Shown here piece after piece: positions 28,558 to 36,897 of a DNA stretch of 64,000 bases. The first letter of the stretch is position 1; the number at the start of each line of letters is the position of its first letter. This DNA is from Shewanella sp. ANA-3 (lineage in GTDB: Bacteria; Pseudomonadota; Gammaproteobacteria; Enterobacterales; Shewanellaceae), in the NCBI RefSeq assembly GCF_000203935.1, contig NC_008577.1, positions 992,001 to 1,056,000 of the forward strand, read 5' to 3'. The notes under the pieces are model-generated. The model ran no database searches. It was not told where the DNA came from and saw nothing but the letters and a program-made list of their open reading frames with translations. A program made the translations under genes and the position numbers.

Positions 28558-29202
28558 TTAAGCAATATCCCGCAGAGATTGCCAAGCCTCACAGACTTCG
28601 CGAAAACGCGCGGCGTCGCCTTCGGGTCTATCGGGATGCCATTTTAGCGCTAAACGGCGCCACTGTTTGCGAATATCCCTTGGGGTTGCGCTCTCATCTA
28701 ACTCGAATACCCTCAACGCATGGCCCTTGTGCATCAAATTCACGTTCAGGCCAATATAGCTCTTATAACTGCTCCAGAAGGCTTCTAATAATTCACGCAC
28801 TACGTTTTCACTGGTGTCGTAGTTATTCCAGTCAAGATAGTATTCCCGCAGGGAAGTATCTTCCATTATCAATAGGTTAACGTTGGAAGGCACGAGGCGG
28901 AAAATCTGGATCTCCATGGCTTTGACTTGCAGCCATTGCTTTGGCATCAGGATCTCTTGCAGTTCGAACAGGGCATTCATCAGTAAAAAATTGCGTTTAA
29001 ACAAATCATTACCTGGGTTTTCATCTAACGGATGGATTAGCCCGCGATTTTGCAGTTCGGTGGCGAGATGATGGATTTTCCAGCTTTGATTAGAGGCTTG
29101 TAACACGGATAACACGGGCCAGATTAACGGGTTATCGCCCTTAGTGGTCGAGAGCGTTGCCGATTGAGCTTCTGCACTGAGTGAAGGTTTAGCGAGTAGC
29201 AT
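28558..29202 (-). CDS. DnaJ-related protein with C-terminal J domain
   Basis: 214 residues. The N-terminal about 145 residues match the DNAJ_related type (PLIWPVLSVLQASNQSWKIHHLATEL; YYLDWNNYDTS). The C-terminal J domain runs from about 163 (LRVFELDESATPRDIRKQWRRL) with the HPD motif in LKWHPDRPEGD, needed to stimulate a DnaK partner's ATPase. It lacks the Gly/Phe region and zinc fingers of DnaJ. No signal peptide, so cytoplasmic. The co-chaperone role is from the family; the client is unknown. Confidence 0.88.
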   Translation of the reverse strand: MLLAKPSLSAEAQSATLSTTKGDNPLIWPVLSVLQASNQSWKIHHLATELQNRGLIHPLDENPGNDLFKRNFLLMNALFELQEILMPKQWLQVKAMEIQIFRLVPSNVNLLIMEDTSLREYYLDWNNYDTSENVVRELLEAFWSSYKSYIGLNVNLMHKGHALRVFELDESATPRDIRKQWRRLALKWHPDRPEGDAARFREVCEAWQSLRDIA

Positions 29203-29452
29203 ACTGACTGTCCCATCCTAAGTTGTTATCAAGCGAGTGTGATTAAAAGTAAAATTCACTATCTATAAGATTTTAAATGCTTTTATCTTATTGTGATGCG
29301 AGTCGTTACTGAGCTTGGAATACACTATGCCATAGAGGAAAAGTGTAGGCAAAGAAGGATTCTAGAGCAATTTACCCCAAGGTCACTCCGACTTTGGTTG
29401 ATTTTTACTGCGGCAATGGGAGTTGGCTGATGCTGGAGTGCATGCGATAAAA

Positions 29453-29483
29453 ATGCCCTTGTTTGCAATACAAACAAGGGCAT
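29453..29483 (-). terminator. Terminator after nfsB
   Basis: An 11-12-bp stem ATGCCCTTGTTT / AAACAAGGGCAT with a 7-nt loop. Read on the minus strand, it is followed by TTTTTATCG, 27 bp after the nitroreductase stop. Confidence 0.9.
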
Positions 29484-29509
29484 ATACAAATTCGCTGAAG
29501 GGGCGAGGT

Positions 29510-30163
29510 TTAGATCTCGGTAAAGATAACCTCTTGCGCTAAACGTGACTTAGGTAACTTAGCGTTAAAATCTTCTTCGGAGCGATAACCTAGAGCGACC
29601 ACTACAGAGGCGCACAGGCCTTTTTCGCGTAAGCCTAAGACTTGATTGAGTTTAGCCGCATCGAAACCTTCGATAGGACAGGCATCGATATCGAGCACAC
29701 TTGCGCCCAACATCATGGTACCCAGTGCTAAATACACTTGCTTCTCCATCCAGTGCTGGGCGTCTTTTAGCTCATATTTGTGCATATTGGCGAAGAAAGA
29801 GCGGCCATTATGTTGACCTTGCTTGGCTTCTTCACTGGCAAAGCGGCCATCTTTGGCTTCTTGCTCTAGCACTTGCAGCAAATGGGCTTCATCGAGTTGT
29901 GTGCGTGTACACAGCACGACTACATGGGAAGCGTTGAGAATTTTTTGAGTATTGAAGGCGTAGTTTTCGGTCGCTTGTGCGATCAAGGCTTTGCCTTCCG
30001 CCGTGCCAGCTAAAACAAAGTGCCAAGGCTGCGAGTTGGTCGATGATGGGCTGAATTGCAGTAAGGTCTTGATTTCGGCAATCTTGTCGGCAGGAATCGT
30101 CTTGGTTGGATCAAAGGCCTTAGTGGTGTAACGCTTTTTAGCGAGAAAACTTAAATCACTCAT
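29510..30163 (-). CDS. nfsB: Oxygen-insensitive NAD(P)H nitroreductase
   Basis: FMN-dependent flavoprotein reducing nitroaromatics, quinones and similar compounds by two-electron steps. Start at ATG 30163 (MSDLSFLAKKRYTTKAFD), because an upstream ATG at 30181 has no better site; 217 residues, as in E. coli NfsB. FMN-binding segments KRYTTKAFDPTK, FSPSSTNSQPWHF and CPIEGFDAAKLN...LGLREKGLCASVVVALGYR are all present. Monocistronic, with a clear terminator downstream. Confidence 0.95.
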   Translation of the reverse strand: MSDLSFLAKKRYTTKAFDPTKTIPADKIAEIKTLLQFSPSSTNSQPWHFVLAGTAEGKALIAQATENYAFNTQKILNASHVVVLCTRTQLDEAHLLQVLEQEAKDGRFASEEAKQGQHNGRSFFANMHKYELKDAQHWMEKQVYLALGTMMLGASVLDIDACPIEGFDAAKLNQVLGLREKGLCASVVVALGYRSEEDFNAKLPKSRLAQEVIFTEI

Positions 30164-30524
30164 GTAACGGCTCCAAATCATCTAGGAATACAAATTCAAC
30201 CTCAGCATTTTAAGCAGGTTTGGGTAAAAAACAATGTGATCAAAACAGCTATCAGTTTCAAAATATTTTTGAAATTAATAGTCGTTTTGCGCAACGAAGC
30301 CTTAGGGGCCTTTGTGAATAGCAGTGAATAACCAGAGTCATCTCATGGCGTTATGGCTGGTTAAACAAATTGCTGAGTGCGGTTTTGATGTGGGTAGAGA
30401 GATGAGCTAACTTAAAAATACTTAGTGAGATCAAAAGTCTTCCATAATACAGTTGACACTTGTGTGGTTTAATCTATTCCTTTACTACATTTTATTAAGT
30501 CGAGCTTACTGTTTAGGGGAATGT
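30164..30524. other. Intergenic region before the orphan binding protein
   Basis: 361 bp between divergent genes. Nothing coding. There is a short AACCAG/CTGGTT dyad around 30330-30362 but no clear terminator or operator. AT-rich tracts at 30225-30285 could hold the nfsB promoter. Confidence 0.45.
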
Positions 30525-31535
30525 ATGGCGAGATTATTGATGCTGCTGATTGCTTTTAGCCTATTACCGCTGTCATGTGGCTACGGAAAGGAGCTTAAGT
30601 TTGCAGTCGTGCCTAAATTCTATAGTGTTTTTTTTGATCAAAGCAAAACGGGTTGTGTTGACGCCGCCGCACAAATTAAAGGGGTTGAATGCATCTATCG
30701 AGGACCCGAATTAAGTAGTGTGAGATTGCAAGATCAAGTGATAAATCAGCTGATTGATGAAGGTGTGGATGGAATTGCCGTCGCGGTTACGCAATCTAAA
30801 TATCTTGCCGAAAATAGCCTAAAGAGAGCAAAGGAAGTCGGTATTCCTGTTGTTACCTATGACTCAGACTTTGATGCTTCTATCGATGAAGACCCTAAGA
30901 GTTTACGTTTGGCTTATATCGGCACCGACAATTTTGCACTAGGTCAGTCGTTAGGGGAGGAGCTTAAAAAGTTACGACCCAATGGCGGAACCCTCATCAT
31001 GCAATCGGGGCGACCCGATTCTCCGAATCTGAATCTAAGACTAATGGGCGTTCGCACTGCGTTATCAGGCAAAACTTACAATACCCCTCCTGGTGAATTG
31101 CTCAATAACGATTTGGGCTGGACTGAAGTGCGGGAGCCTTTGTTTAATTTTGACCAACTTAGTCAAGCGGTTAAGCAAATGGAGTCCGTGATGAAAGGTA
31201 AGCCTGTTAAAGCCGACTCCTTCGTTGCCGTAGGCGGTTGGGCGCAAAATGATGTAGCTCTCTACCGTGAAATGATGGCTCCCTATCAAGATAAAATCGA
31301 TAACAAGGACATCGTCATTATTATTACCGACACCTCTCCAGAGCAATTAACTATGTTAAAAGACCGCCTTGCCCATATCAACATTGGTCAAAGTCCCTAT
31401 GAAATGGGCAGGCAGGCCATTTTGACCTTATATAAAATTGTCACGAAACAAAAATACGATGAAATTATCTACACACCTGTGACCTTTTGTACTCAGCAGA
31501 ACTATGAGACCTGCGAGAAACCTACGGGAATGTAA
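30525..31535 (+). CDS. Periplasmic sugar-binding-type (type I) substrate-binding protein, orphan
   Basis: 336 residues from ATG 30525 (MARLLMLLIAF), preceded by AGGGGA; a longer frame to 30453 is rejected. Signal peptide, then ELKFAVVPKFYSVFF and a type I periplasmic-binding fold: VINQLIDEGVDGIAVAV, GIPVVTYDSDFD, YIGTDNFALGQSLGEEL, and late DIVIIITDTSPEQL. Four cysteines fall in pairs (TGCVDAA/VECIYR, and TFCTQQNYETC), suggesting disulfides. No transporter or sensor kinase is adjacent, so it is an orphan; it could be a TorT-like sensory partner or feed a distant ABC system. Ligand unknown. Confidence 0.85.
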   Translation: MARLLMLLIAFSLLPLSCGYGKELKFAVVPKFYSVFFDQSKTGCVDAAAQIKGVECIYRGPELSSVRLQDQVINQLIDEGVDGIAVAVTQSKYLAENSLKRAKEVGIPVVTYDSDFDASIDEDPKSLRLAYIGTDNFALGQSLGEELKKLRPNGGTLIMQSGRPDSPNLNLRLMGVRTALSGKTYNTPPGELLNNDLGWTEVREPLFNFDQLSQAVKQMESVMKGKPVKADSFVAVGGWAQNDVALYREMMAPYQDKIDNKDIVIIITDTSPEQLTMLKDRLAHINIGQSPYEMGRQAILTLYKIVTKQKYDEIIYTPVTFCTQQNYETCEKPTGM

Positions 31536-31924
31536 TGTCATAGAGGTTATGTTCTAGAGACCGTTTTGGAGAGTGCTGACGCCAAAAAGTCACAAACAGA
31601 TGTTTGCACAGTCTTTTATATCCATAAGTTGGTGATAAAAGATCATTGGTAATCAGTTGCTGTATTAATTTGGAATTACCCTATCAATATTCAAACGTGA
31701 AAGTGGATCAAACTTGCCTAGTCTTGTTAATGCGAGTTTGCCCTACGAAAAGTTATCCCTAGCTTTTGTTTGTTATCTAGCCTGTATCACGAGGTAGAGT
31801 TGACCAAGTTGACTAGTGCGCGTACAACTCTAGCCCTGTATATCAATTAGTGTAAAGATGAAATGCTATCCATCTGATTTTAAGCTACTATTTTGTAGTG
31901 AACGGGCGTATGAAGGAGAGGGAA
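31536..31924. other. Upstream flank of the low-GC island
   Basis: 389 bp with no gene. An 8-bp dyad TAGAGTTG (31795-31802) / CAACTCTA (31825-31832) with a 22-nt loop lies about 95 bp before the HEPN-like gene. GC drops from here on. I see no integrase, transposase or direct-repeat boundary. Confidence 0.5.
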
Positions 31925-33547
31925 ATGCATCGAAGCATTAGGCATAGTGATAGTGACTATTATTTAAACTACCTTAACATTTCTGCCCATAACACCAATG
32001 ACAATCGTCAACTATGTAGCGGTAGCAAGTTTTTCTCGTACATCAACAATAATTTTGGTATCAAGCAACTTCCCTATAACTTGAAGTTGATAGACTTAAT
32101 TTCGAACGATGTTAGTGCTTATGAACTTTGTGTCAATTTGCCTGATAAGTATTTTTTAGACTGGGAGAACTATCCAAGGATAGGAGGGAAACAATGTGTA
32201 GATCCTCAAGTAAAGAATGCTGCATATTACGATGTATTGATAAGAAATTTTCAAGACGAATCACTAACTGATTTTATACACCCTTACGATACTTCTTTGA
32301 AAGAGATATTCGTGAATGTGTTTAAAACTGATACCACTTTAAAGCCTAATTTAAAAGACCATCCTAACGGTCGCTCTTATCGTTCATGCGAATACTACCT
32401 TGCGTATTGGCGCTCTTACATCATATTTGAAACTATTGCTAACTGTATGTTTATAGAGAAATACCTCGATAAGCGCTCAGGTACTGAATACTTTAAAAAA
32501 GAATATAATAAAGTCAACGCTCATTGGGTTTCCAAATACGCTCAAACGTTCAAGCGTATTGCTAACTATAGAACTATTAATACAAGGTTTGTTTTTGATG
32601 ATGGTAAAATTGGAAATACATTCTCTGAAATGTCCCTGTTTGTCTTGGATCTAACACATTCATCTAAAGATCAACTTATATCTGACATGACTTTATTGCT
32701 AGAGCTTTTTTCTTTATGGGAAGATAAAAGTAAAGTTCAAGGAATAAATTGCTATGAGTTAGCATTAGAATTACTGCGAAAAGACATATATTTCTTATTT
32801 GAGTGGCTAACTTATTTGGGTGAAAACGAACGTGAGCTTATAGAAAAATGGTCATATCGTAGTCGTATGAGAGAACGCCATTCTCAATTAGCAGATGTTT
32901 TAGATTTTGAAGAGTTGAAGTTTAAAGAGACTTTTTCTCGATATACCCCAGTTTACTTATCATCAATAGATAAATTGCTGGATAAGCAAGATTTAGGCTC
33001 TTGGTATAACGAATTAGAGTTACTCCCTAGTTTCTATCCGTGGATTCGAAGTTTTCATGATCTGCATTACACACTTAACTCGAAAAGCAATGTACACCTC
33101 GTTCAGCCACGAATTCTAGACAACTTGCTAGTCTTGACAATAAGAACAGAGATCTTAATAAAAAGCATATTGCTCAACAAGTACGCAGAATCTGAAGATG
33201 ATTTAAAGAAAGCCATTAAGTTACTAGCCGCGCATGTAGCAGATACAAAATCGAAGGTAGTATATGAAGCTATTACAGGGAAAGATTGTTGGGATCTTAC
33301 TAGCTTGAGACATACACCTGAAGATATTTTCCATAAAATAGATTCAGTCTCAGTAGGCCAAAGATGGTCTAAGGAACAACGTTACTTTCTCACTCAAACA
33401 CTAAAGTTCATCGCATCTAGAAACTACTTCGCACATCATTCCTATAAAGATGGTGATATGAATGACCAAAGTAGCAGTCAAAGCAGAACCGTTTTGATTT
33501 CATGCTTGCACACAGTTCTTTATGTATATGCAAGTACGAAAGTATAA
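31925..33547 (+). CDS. Unknown 540-aa protein with C-terminal HEPN-like RNxxxH motif (candidate RNase/defence protein)
   Basis: I do not recognise the full protein. Start ATG 31925 (MHRSIRHSD), with AAGGAG 6 bp upstream; ATG 31910 and GTG 31898 are less good. No signal peptide. The N-terminal about 350 residues are Tyr/Phe/Asn-rich without a known motif. The last about 130 residues are predicted helical, beginning ILDNLLVLTIRTEILIKSIL, and contain FIASRNYFAHHSYKDG with R499-N-Y-F-A-H504. R-N-x3-H is the catalytic signature of HEPN ribonucleases, and C-terminal placement recalls ApeA-type proteins. GC is visibly lower than neighbours, with many AAA, ATA and TTA codons, suggesting transfer. A cold-shock-domain gene follows. 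An RNase function is inferred from one motif only. Confidence 0.72.
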   Translation: MHRSIRHSDSDYYLNYLNISAHNTNDNRQLCSGSKFFSYINNNFGIKQLPYNLKLIDLISNDVSAYELCVNLPDKYFLDWENYPRIGGKQCVDPQVKNAAYYDVLIRNFQDESLTDFIHPYDTSLKEIFVNVFKTDTTLKPNLKDHPNGRSYRSCEYYLAYWRSYIIFETIANCMFIEKYLDKRSGTEYFKKEYNKVNAHWVSKYAQTFKRIANYRTINTRFVFDDGKIGNTFSEMSLFVLDLTHSSKDQLISDMTLLLELFSLWEDKSKVQGINCYELALELLRKDIYFLFEWLTYLGENERELIEKWSYRSRMRERHSQLADVLDFEELKFKETFSRYTPVYLSSIDKLLDKQDLGSWYNELELLPSFYPWIRSFHDLHYTLNSKSNVHLVQPRILDNLLVLTIRTEILIKSILLNKYAESEDDLKKAIKLLAAHVADTKSKVVYEAITGKDCWDLTSLRHTPEDIFHKIDSVSVGQRWSKEQRYFLTQTLKFIASRNYFAHHSYKDGDMNDQSSSQSRTVLISCLHTVLYVYASTKV

Positions 33548-33642
33548 AAAGCTCAACTCGTAACTTTATCAAATTAGTGGTTACAAACAAATCGAGCAGA
33601 CTTTGCGTTACAAAAAGTTATGTATTGGCTTCTAATTTAGCA

Positions 33643-33693
33643 AATTCACGGGCAAGGTTCTGTCCCGAACCTTACTCGCGGGGCCTGTGAATT
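33643..33693. promoter_or_regulatory. Nested hairpin in the leader of the cold-shock-domain gene
   Basis: An outer 11-bp stem, AATTCACGGGC (33643-33653) with GCCTGTGAATT (33683-33693, one G-T pair), encloses a perfect 7-bp hairpin AAGGTTC/GAACCTT (33654-33660/33667-33673). It ends one base before the AAAGGG ribosome binding site of the 33709 gene, so folding could affect its translation. There is no T tract. Confidence 0.65.
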
Positions 33694-33708
33694 GAAAGGG
33701 TAGTTATT

Positions 33709-34392
33709 ATGCAACAACTTAAATTCGGTAAGATCAAAAATTACAAAGACGATCGTGGCTTCGGTTTCATCTTCTCGGAATGTAAATTCATTCACCATGC
33801 AATCATAGGTTCTAAAGAAGTGTTCTTTCACATCAAACAGGCTAAGAAGTTTGAATCCACACTGAAATCAGCTACACCTCAAGAAGACCTATGCTTCTGG
33901 CTCACTACAGAAACTACTCGTAAAGGCGAGGCCGTTAAGCAGATGTGGATCAAGCTATCCGACATCCCTCAAGATATTCGTGAAGGTAACGCCGAGTTCA
34001 TTAAACAAGTAGCGGAGAATATTAAGATCTATGAAGCAGCTAAAGCAGAGAAACGTGCTCGTGAAGCTGAGGAGCGCATTCAGCAAGAGGCTCTTCGTAA
34101 AGCACGTGAAGTTCGTGATTCTGAACTCAATGCCCTGATTGTAGCTGCACGTAGCCAAGGGTTCTCAACTAGTGGACAATTGTCAGCATGGATTCGGGCT
34201 AATAAGCTGTGGACTAAATATCCGACACTAACAGGCGACTTGACTATGCACGATGGCGAGATGTCATGGAACTTTGGGGCAGCTATTGACCCTCAGTACT
34301 ACAAGCAGGTTTGCCAAGCTTTAGGTCTACATAACGCGGGTTCTAACGCAAGAGCTGGAGCTTTCCGTTCGTATGCAAGTATGGAGCGTTAA
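33709..34392 (+). CDS. Cold-shock-domain protein with coiled coil and unknown C-terminal domain
   Basis: 227 residues. The N-terminal cold-shock OB fold (about 1-78) has the RNP1-like DRGFGFIFSE and RNP2-like KEVFFHI nucleic-acid-binding motifs. It carries a 10-residue insertion between them compared with CspA. A basic/acidic coiled coil (about 95-140, KAEKRAREAEERIQQEALRKA) follows, then an unrecognised 85-residue C-terminal domain (STSGQLSAWIRANKLW... through ...NARAGAFRSYASMER). RBS AAAGGG upstream. Its neighbour is the HEPN-like gene 160 bp upstream, on the same strand. It may bind RNA; a link to that protein is only positional. Confidence 0.8.
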   Translation: MQQLKFGKIKNYKDDRGFGFIFSECKFIHHAIIGSKEVFFHIKQAKKFESTLKSATPQEDLCFWLTTETTRKGEAVKQMWIKLSDIPQDIREGNAEFIKQVAENIKIYEAAKAEKRAREAEERIQQEALRKAREVRDSELNALIVAARSQGFSTSGQLSAWIRANKLWTKYPTLTGDLTMHDGEMSWNFGAAIDPQYYKQVCQALGLHNAGSNARAGAFRSYASMER

Positions 34393-34406
34393 TGTAAGGA
34401 GGTGTA

Positions 34407-34529
34407 GTGGTTAACAAACAATGGTCACTGGACTGGAGGTTTTGCCATACTTCTGATAATTCTCTACAAGCTAAATTAGCAAAATATGTAACGCGCTTTT
34501 GTCCCAAAACGAGTCAATATCTTCTTTAA
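34407..34529 (+). CDS. Possible 40-aa small protein after the cold-shock-domain gene
   Basis: GTG start at 34407 with a perfect AGGAGG (34398-34403) 3 bp upstream, 14 bp after the preceding stop, so translational coupling is plausible. The product starts MVNKQWSLDWRFCHTSDN and has two Cys, no membrane segment and no known family. The spacing from the site is short, and 40 codons can arise by chance. Low confidence. Confidence 0.3.
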   Translation: MVNKQWSLDWRFCHTSDNSLQAKLAKYVTRFCPKTSQYLL

Positions 34530-34560
34530 AACAACCAGACTACACCGATGTTAAACAGGA

Positions 34561-34661
34561 GAGTCATGGTGATTTGCGAGACGACCGTCCGCCCCATGGA
34601 CGGGGCGGTCGAGCATCCACGGATGGACTTGCTGCGAGTCGTCGAGTGAATGCCATGACTC
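34561..34661. repeat. 101-bp clover-leaf-like palindromic element
   Basis: Perfect 9-bp ends GAGTCATGG (34561-34569) and CCATGACTC (34653-34661) enclose GACGAC/GTCGTC (34580-34585/34638-34643), a GC-rich hairpin GACC..GCCCC/GGGGCGGTC (34584-34610) and CATCC/GGATG (34614-34625). It is much richer in GC than its surroundings. It resembles a dispersed palindromic repeat or a MITE-like remnant. Copy number in the genome cannot be seen here. Confidence 0.6.
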
Positions 34662-34758
34662 ATCCATCAATCAGAGCCAGCTTTTAAGTGTCTCAAAGCT
34701 TTCGGCGTGTCATCGAGCAAATACCATTGTTCAACTTTCAATGTTGTATAAGTCTTTA

Positions 34759-35484
34759 TTACCTCAGCACCTTACTTAAAAAGCTTTGGGTTCTGGCTTC
34801 TTTGGGGCGGGTGAATAATTCCTCGGGGATATTGGACTCCACCACATAGCCGCCATCCATAAAGATGACTCTGTCGGAAACATCGCGTGCAAAGCCCATT
34901 TCATGAGTGACAATCACCATGGTCATGCCTTTTTGCGCTAAGTCCTTCATCACATCCAGTACATCGCCGACCATTTCGGGGTCGAGTGCCGAGGTGGGCT
35001 CATCGAATAGCATCAGATCCGGCTCCATCGCCAGCGCGCGGGCAATGGCAACCCTTTGTTTTTGTCCACCCGAGAGACTCGAAGGATAGGCATTGGCTTT
35101 ATCCTGCAACCCCACTTGAGTAAGCAGCGCCAACGCCTTGTTATCGGCTTCGGCTTGGGTCATTAACTTTAGGCTCACTGGCGCTAAGGTAATGTTTTGC
35201 AATACGGTTTTATGGGGGAACAGGTTGAAGTTTTGGAACACCATGCCCACTTTTTGCCGTAATTTGTCGACACAGGCATCCTTGGCGGTAATGGATTGCC
35301 CTTCGATTTCAATATCCCCTTGGGTGGGTTTTTCTAACAGGTTGATGCAACGTAAAAAGGTGCTTTTACCGCTGCCGCTAGGGCCGATAACACTCACCAC
35401 TTCGCCTTGGCGAATATGTTCGTTGATGCCCTTAAGAACAGCATTATCGCCGTAACTTTTGTGTAGGTTGGTTATGTTAATCAC
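34759..35484 (-). CDS. Polar amino-acid ABC transporter ATP-binding protein
   Basis: 241 residues, GlnQ/ArtP-type ATPase. Walker [11 protein letters not shown]-loop [12 protein letters not shown], signature [16 protein letters not shown], Walker [14 protein letters not shown] and switch His in [11 protein letters not shown] are intact. It overlaps the permease gene by 8 bp, and the order of transcription is binding protein, permease, ATPase. The transported amino acid cannot be determined from the sequence. Confidence 0.95.
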   Translation of the reverse strand: MINITNLHKSYGDNAVLKGINEHIRQGEVVSVIGPSGSGKSTFLRCINLLEKPTQGDIEIEGQSITAKDACVDKLRQKVGMVFQNFNLFPHKTVLQNITLAPVSLKLMTQAEADNKALALLTQVGLQDKANAYPSSLSGGQKQRVAIARALAMEPDLMLFDEPTSALDPEMVGDVLDVMKDLAQKGMTMVIVTHEMGFARDVSDRVIFMDGGYVVESNIPEELFTRPKEARTQSFLSKVLR

Positions 35485-36166
35485 TTTGCTTCAACCTCTT
35501 TTCGAATTTCGACAGCATAAATGTGAAGCTGTAGGTCAGGAACAGGTAAATCAGTGCACAGGTAAAGAGTGGGATACTGTCTTCAAAAGTACGGCTGCGA
35601 ATAATCTCACCCGCCCGCATTAAATCCACGCCGCCAATAAAGCCAATTACGGCGGTTTCTTTGAGTAGCACGATAAACTCATTACCTAACGCGGGCAGAA
35701 TATTCTTAATCGCCTGCGGCAGAATAATTAGCTTCATGGTCATCGCCTGCGACAGGCCGAGTGAGCGTGCCGCTTCGGTTTGACCTTTATCAACGGCTTG
35801 AATTCCTGCGCGAATAATCTCAGAGATATAAGCGCCGCTGTTTAAACCAAAGGCGATGATGGCAGCGGTGACCTTATCGACATCGAATGCGGCCAGCACG
35901 ATGAAGTAAAGGATCACTAACTGCACCACCACTGGCGTACCGCGGATCACGCCAACATAAAGCTCGGCGGGGAAGCGGATATACCACTTTGATGACATCT
36001 TCATCAGTGTGGTACCCACGCCTAATACTGCGCCTAATAACATGGCGAAGAAGGTCACAATCAAGGTGACTTTTAAGCCGTTTAGGATCAGCAGTATGCC
36101 TATCATGCCGTCGTCGCCAATCGGGCTAAACAGCGAAGTATTGATTGCTTCTAACATAGGGATCAC
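35477..36166 (-). CDS. Polar amino-acid ABC transporter permease
   Basis: 229 residues with about five membrane helices of the His/Glu/Gln/Arg permease family. The EAA loop is [33 protein letters not shown], cited here as [12 protein letters not shown] (near 147-158) and [18 protein letters not shown] (near 162-179). A C-terminal basic tail (FEKRLKQSD) follows. It overlaps the upstream binding-protein gene by 4 bp (ATGA-type) and the ATPase gene by 8 bp, so the three form a tight operon. Only one permease is present, so it would act as a homodimer. Confidence 0.93.
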   Translation of the reverse strand: MIPMLEAINTSLFSPIGDDGMIGILLILNGLKVTLIVTFFAMLLGAVLGVGTTLMKMSSKWYIRFPAELYVGVIRGTPVVVQLVILYFIVLAAFDVDKVTAAIIAFGLNSGAYISEIIRAGIQAVDKGQTEAARSLGLSQAMTMKLIILPQAIKNILPALGNEFIVLLKETAVIGFIGGVDLMRAGEIIRSRTFEDSIPLFTCALIYLFLTYSFTFMLSKFEKRLKQSD

Positions 36167-36897
36167 TTGATATGGGCTGAAACGAGCGTCTGATATTGGC
36201 CGCTTTCTTTCAAGTTTTTCAGCGTGTTATTAATGCTATTGAGAAGTTCAGGCTGCTGCTTTGACACTGCAAAGCCATAAAACTCTGGGGGGAAGTCCAG
36301 CTTGATCAGTTTGAGATCGGGGTTTTTCGCCAGATAGTTCGCCGCAGGCTCGCTATCGAATAGCACTAAGTCGACTTTGCCATTCTTCAGTTCCATGATG
36401 GCTTCGAAGCCGGTGTTAAAGGCGGTGACATTTTGGGTGTATTTTTTAGACATCATATCGGCGGTTGAGCCGAGCTGCACTGCAAAGTGTTTGTCTTTAA
36501 TGTCATCAAGGGTATGAATGGTGTCGTTATCTTTATTCACGAGCAGCACTTGAGTCGCCTCATAGTAGGGCTCCGAAAAGTTAACGCTGGCCTGACGCTC
36601 CGGGGTGATGGTCATGCCCGAGGCGATAAAATCAATCTTGCCTGAGTTTAGCGCCACGATCAGTGAATCGAATTTCATATTCTCGACTTTGAGCGTCTTG
36701 CCGGCATCTTTAGCGATTCGTTTGGCAAGCTCAATGTCGAAGCCTTTGATCTCGTCGCCACTTTGTCCGCCAACGTATTCAAAGGGCGGGAAGGCCGCAT
36801 TGGTGCCAACCACTAAAATATCGTTGCTTTTCCCACATCCAGCTAACAACAAGGTGGCAGTGAGGGCTAGGCCGCCTAATAACATGGATTTTTTCAT
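36163..36897 (-). CDS. Amino-acid ABC transporter substrate-binding lipoprotein
   Basis: 244 residues, family 3 solute-binding protein. The signal peptide ends in lipobox LLLAGCGKS, so it is anchored to the membrane rather than free in the periplasm. Family motifs are VGTNAAFPPFEYV, GFDIELAKRIAK, DFIASGMTITPERQASVNFSEPY and VQLGSTADMM. First gene of the operon, with a promoter in the preceding AT-rich stretch. Ligand is inferred as a polar amino acid. Confidence 0.94.
   Translation of the reverse strand: MKKSMLLGGLALTATLLLAGCGKSNDILVVGTNAAFPPFEYVGGQSGDEIKGFDIELAKRIAKDAGKTLKVENMKFDSLIVALNSGKIDFIASGMTITPERQASVNFSEPYYEATQVLLVNKDNDTIHTLDDIKDKHFAVQLGSTADMMSKKYTQNVTAFNTGFEAIMELKNGKVDLVLFDSEPAANYLAKNPDLKLIKLDFPPEFYGFAVSKQQPELLNSINNTLKNLKESGQYQTLVSAHIK

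Larger units (their letters stand above)
34393..34758. other. Downstream flank of the island with palindromic element
   Basis: 366 bp. It holds the 40-codon frame with a perfect ribosome binding site (34407-34529) and the 101-bp structured element (34561-34661), both listed separately. The remainder, to 34758, contains only weak dyads near 34725-34745. GC content jumps at about 34580. Confidence 0.5.

Noticed and set aside
33643..33693. Integron attC-like site
   Set aside because: Lacks the GTTRRRY core sites and the expected R/L box arrangement.
34499..34687. 62-codon frame over the palindromic element
   Set aside because: TTG start without ribosome binding site; the reading frame is a by-product of the inverted repeats.
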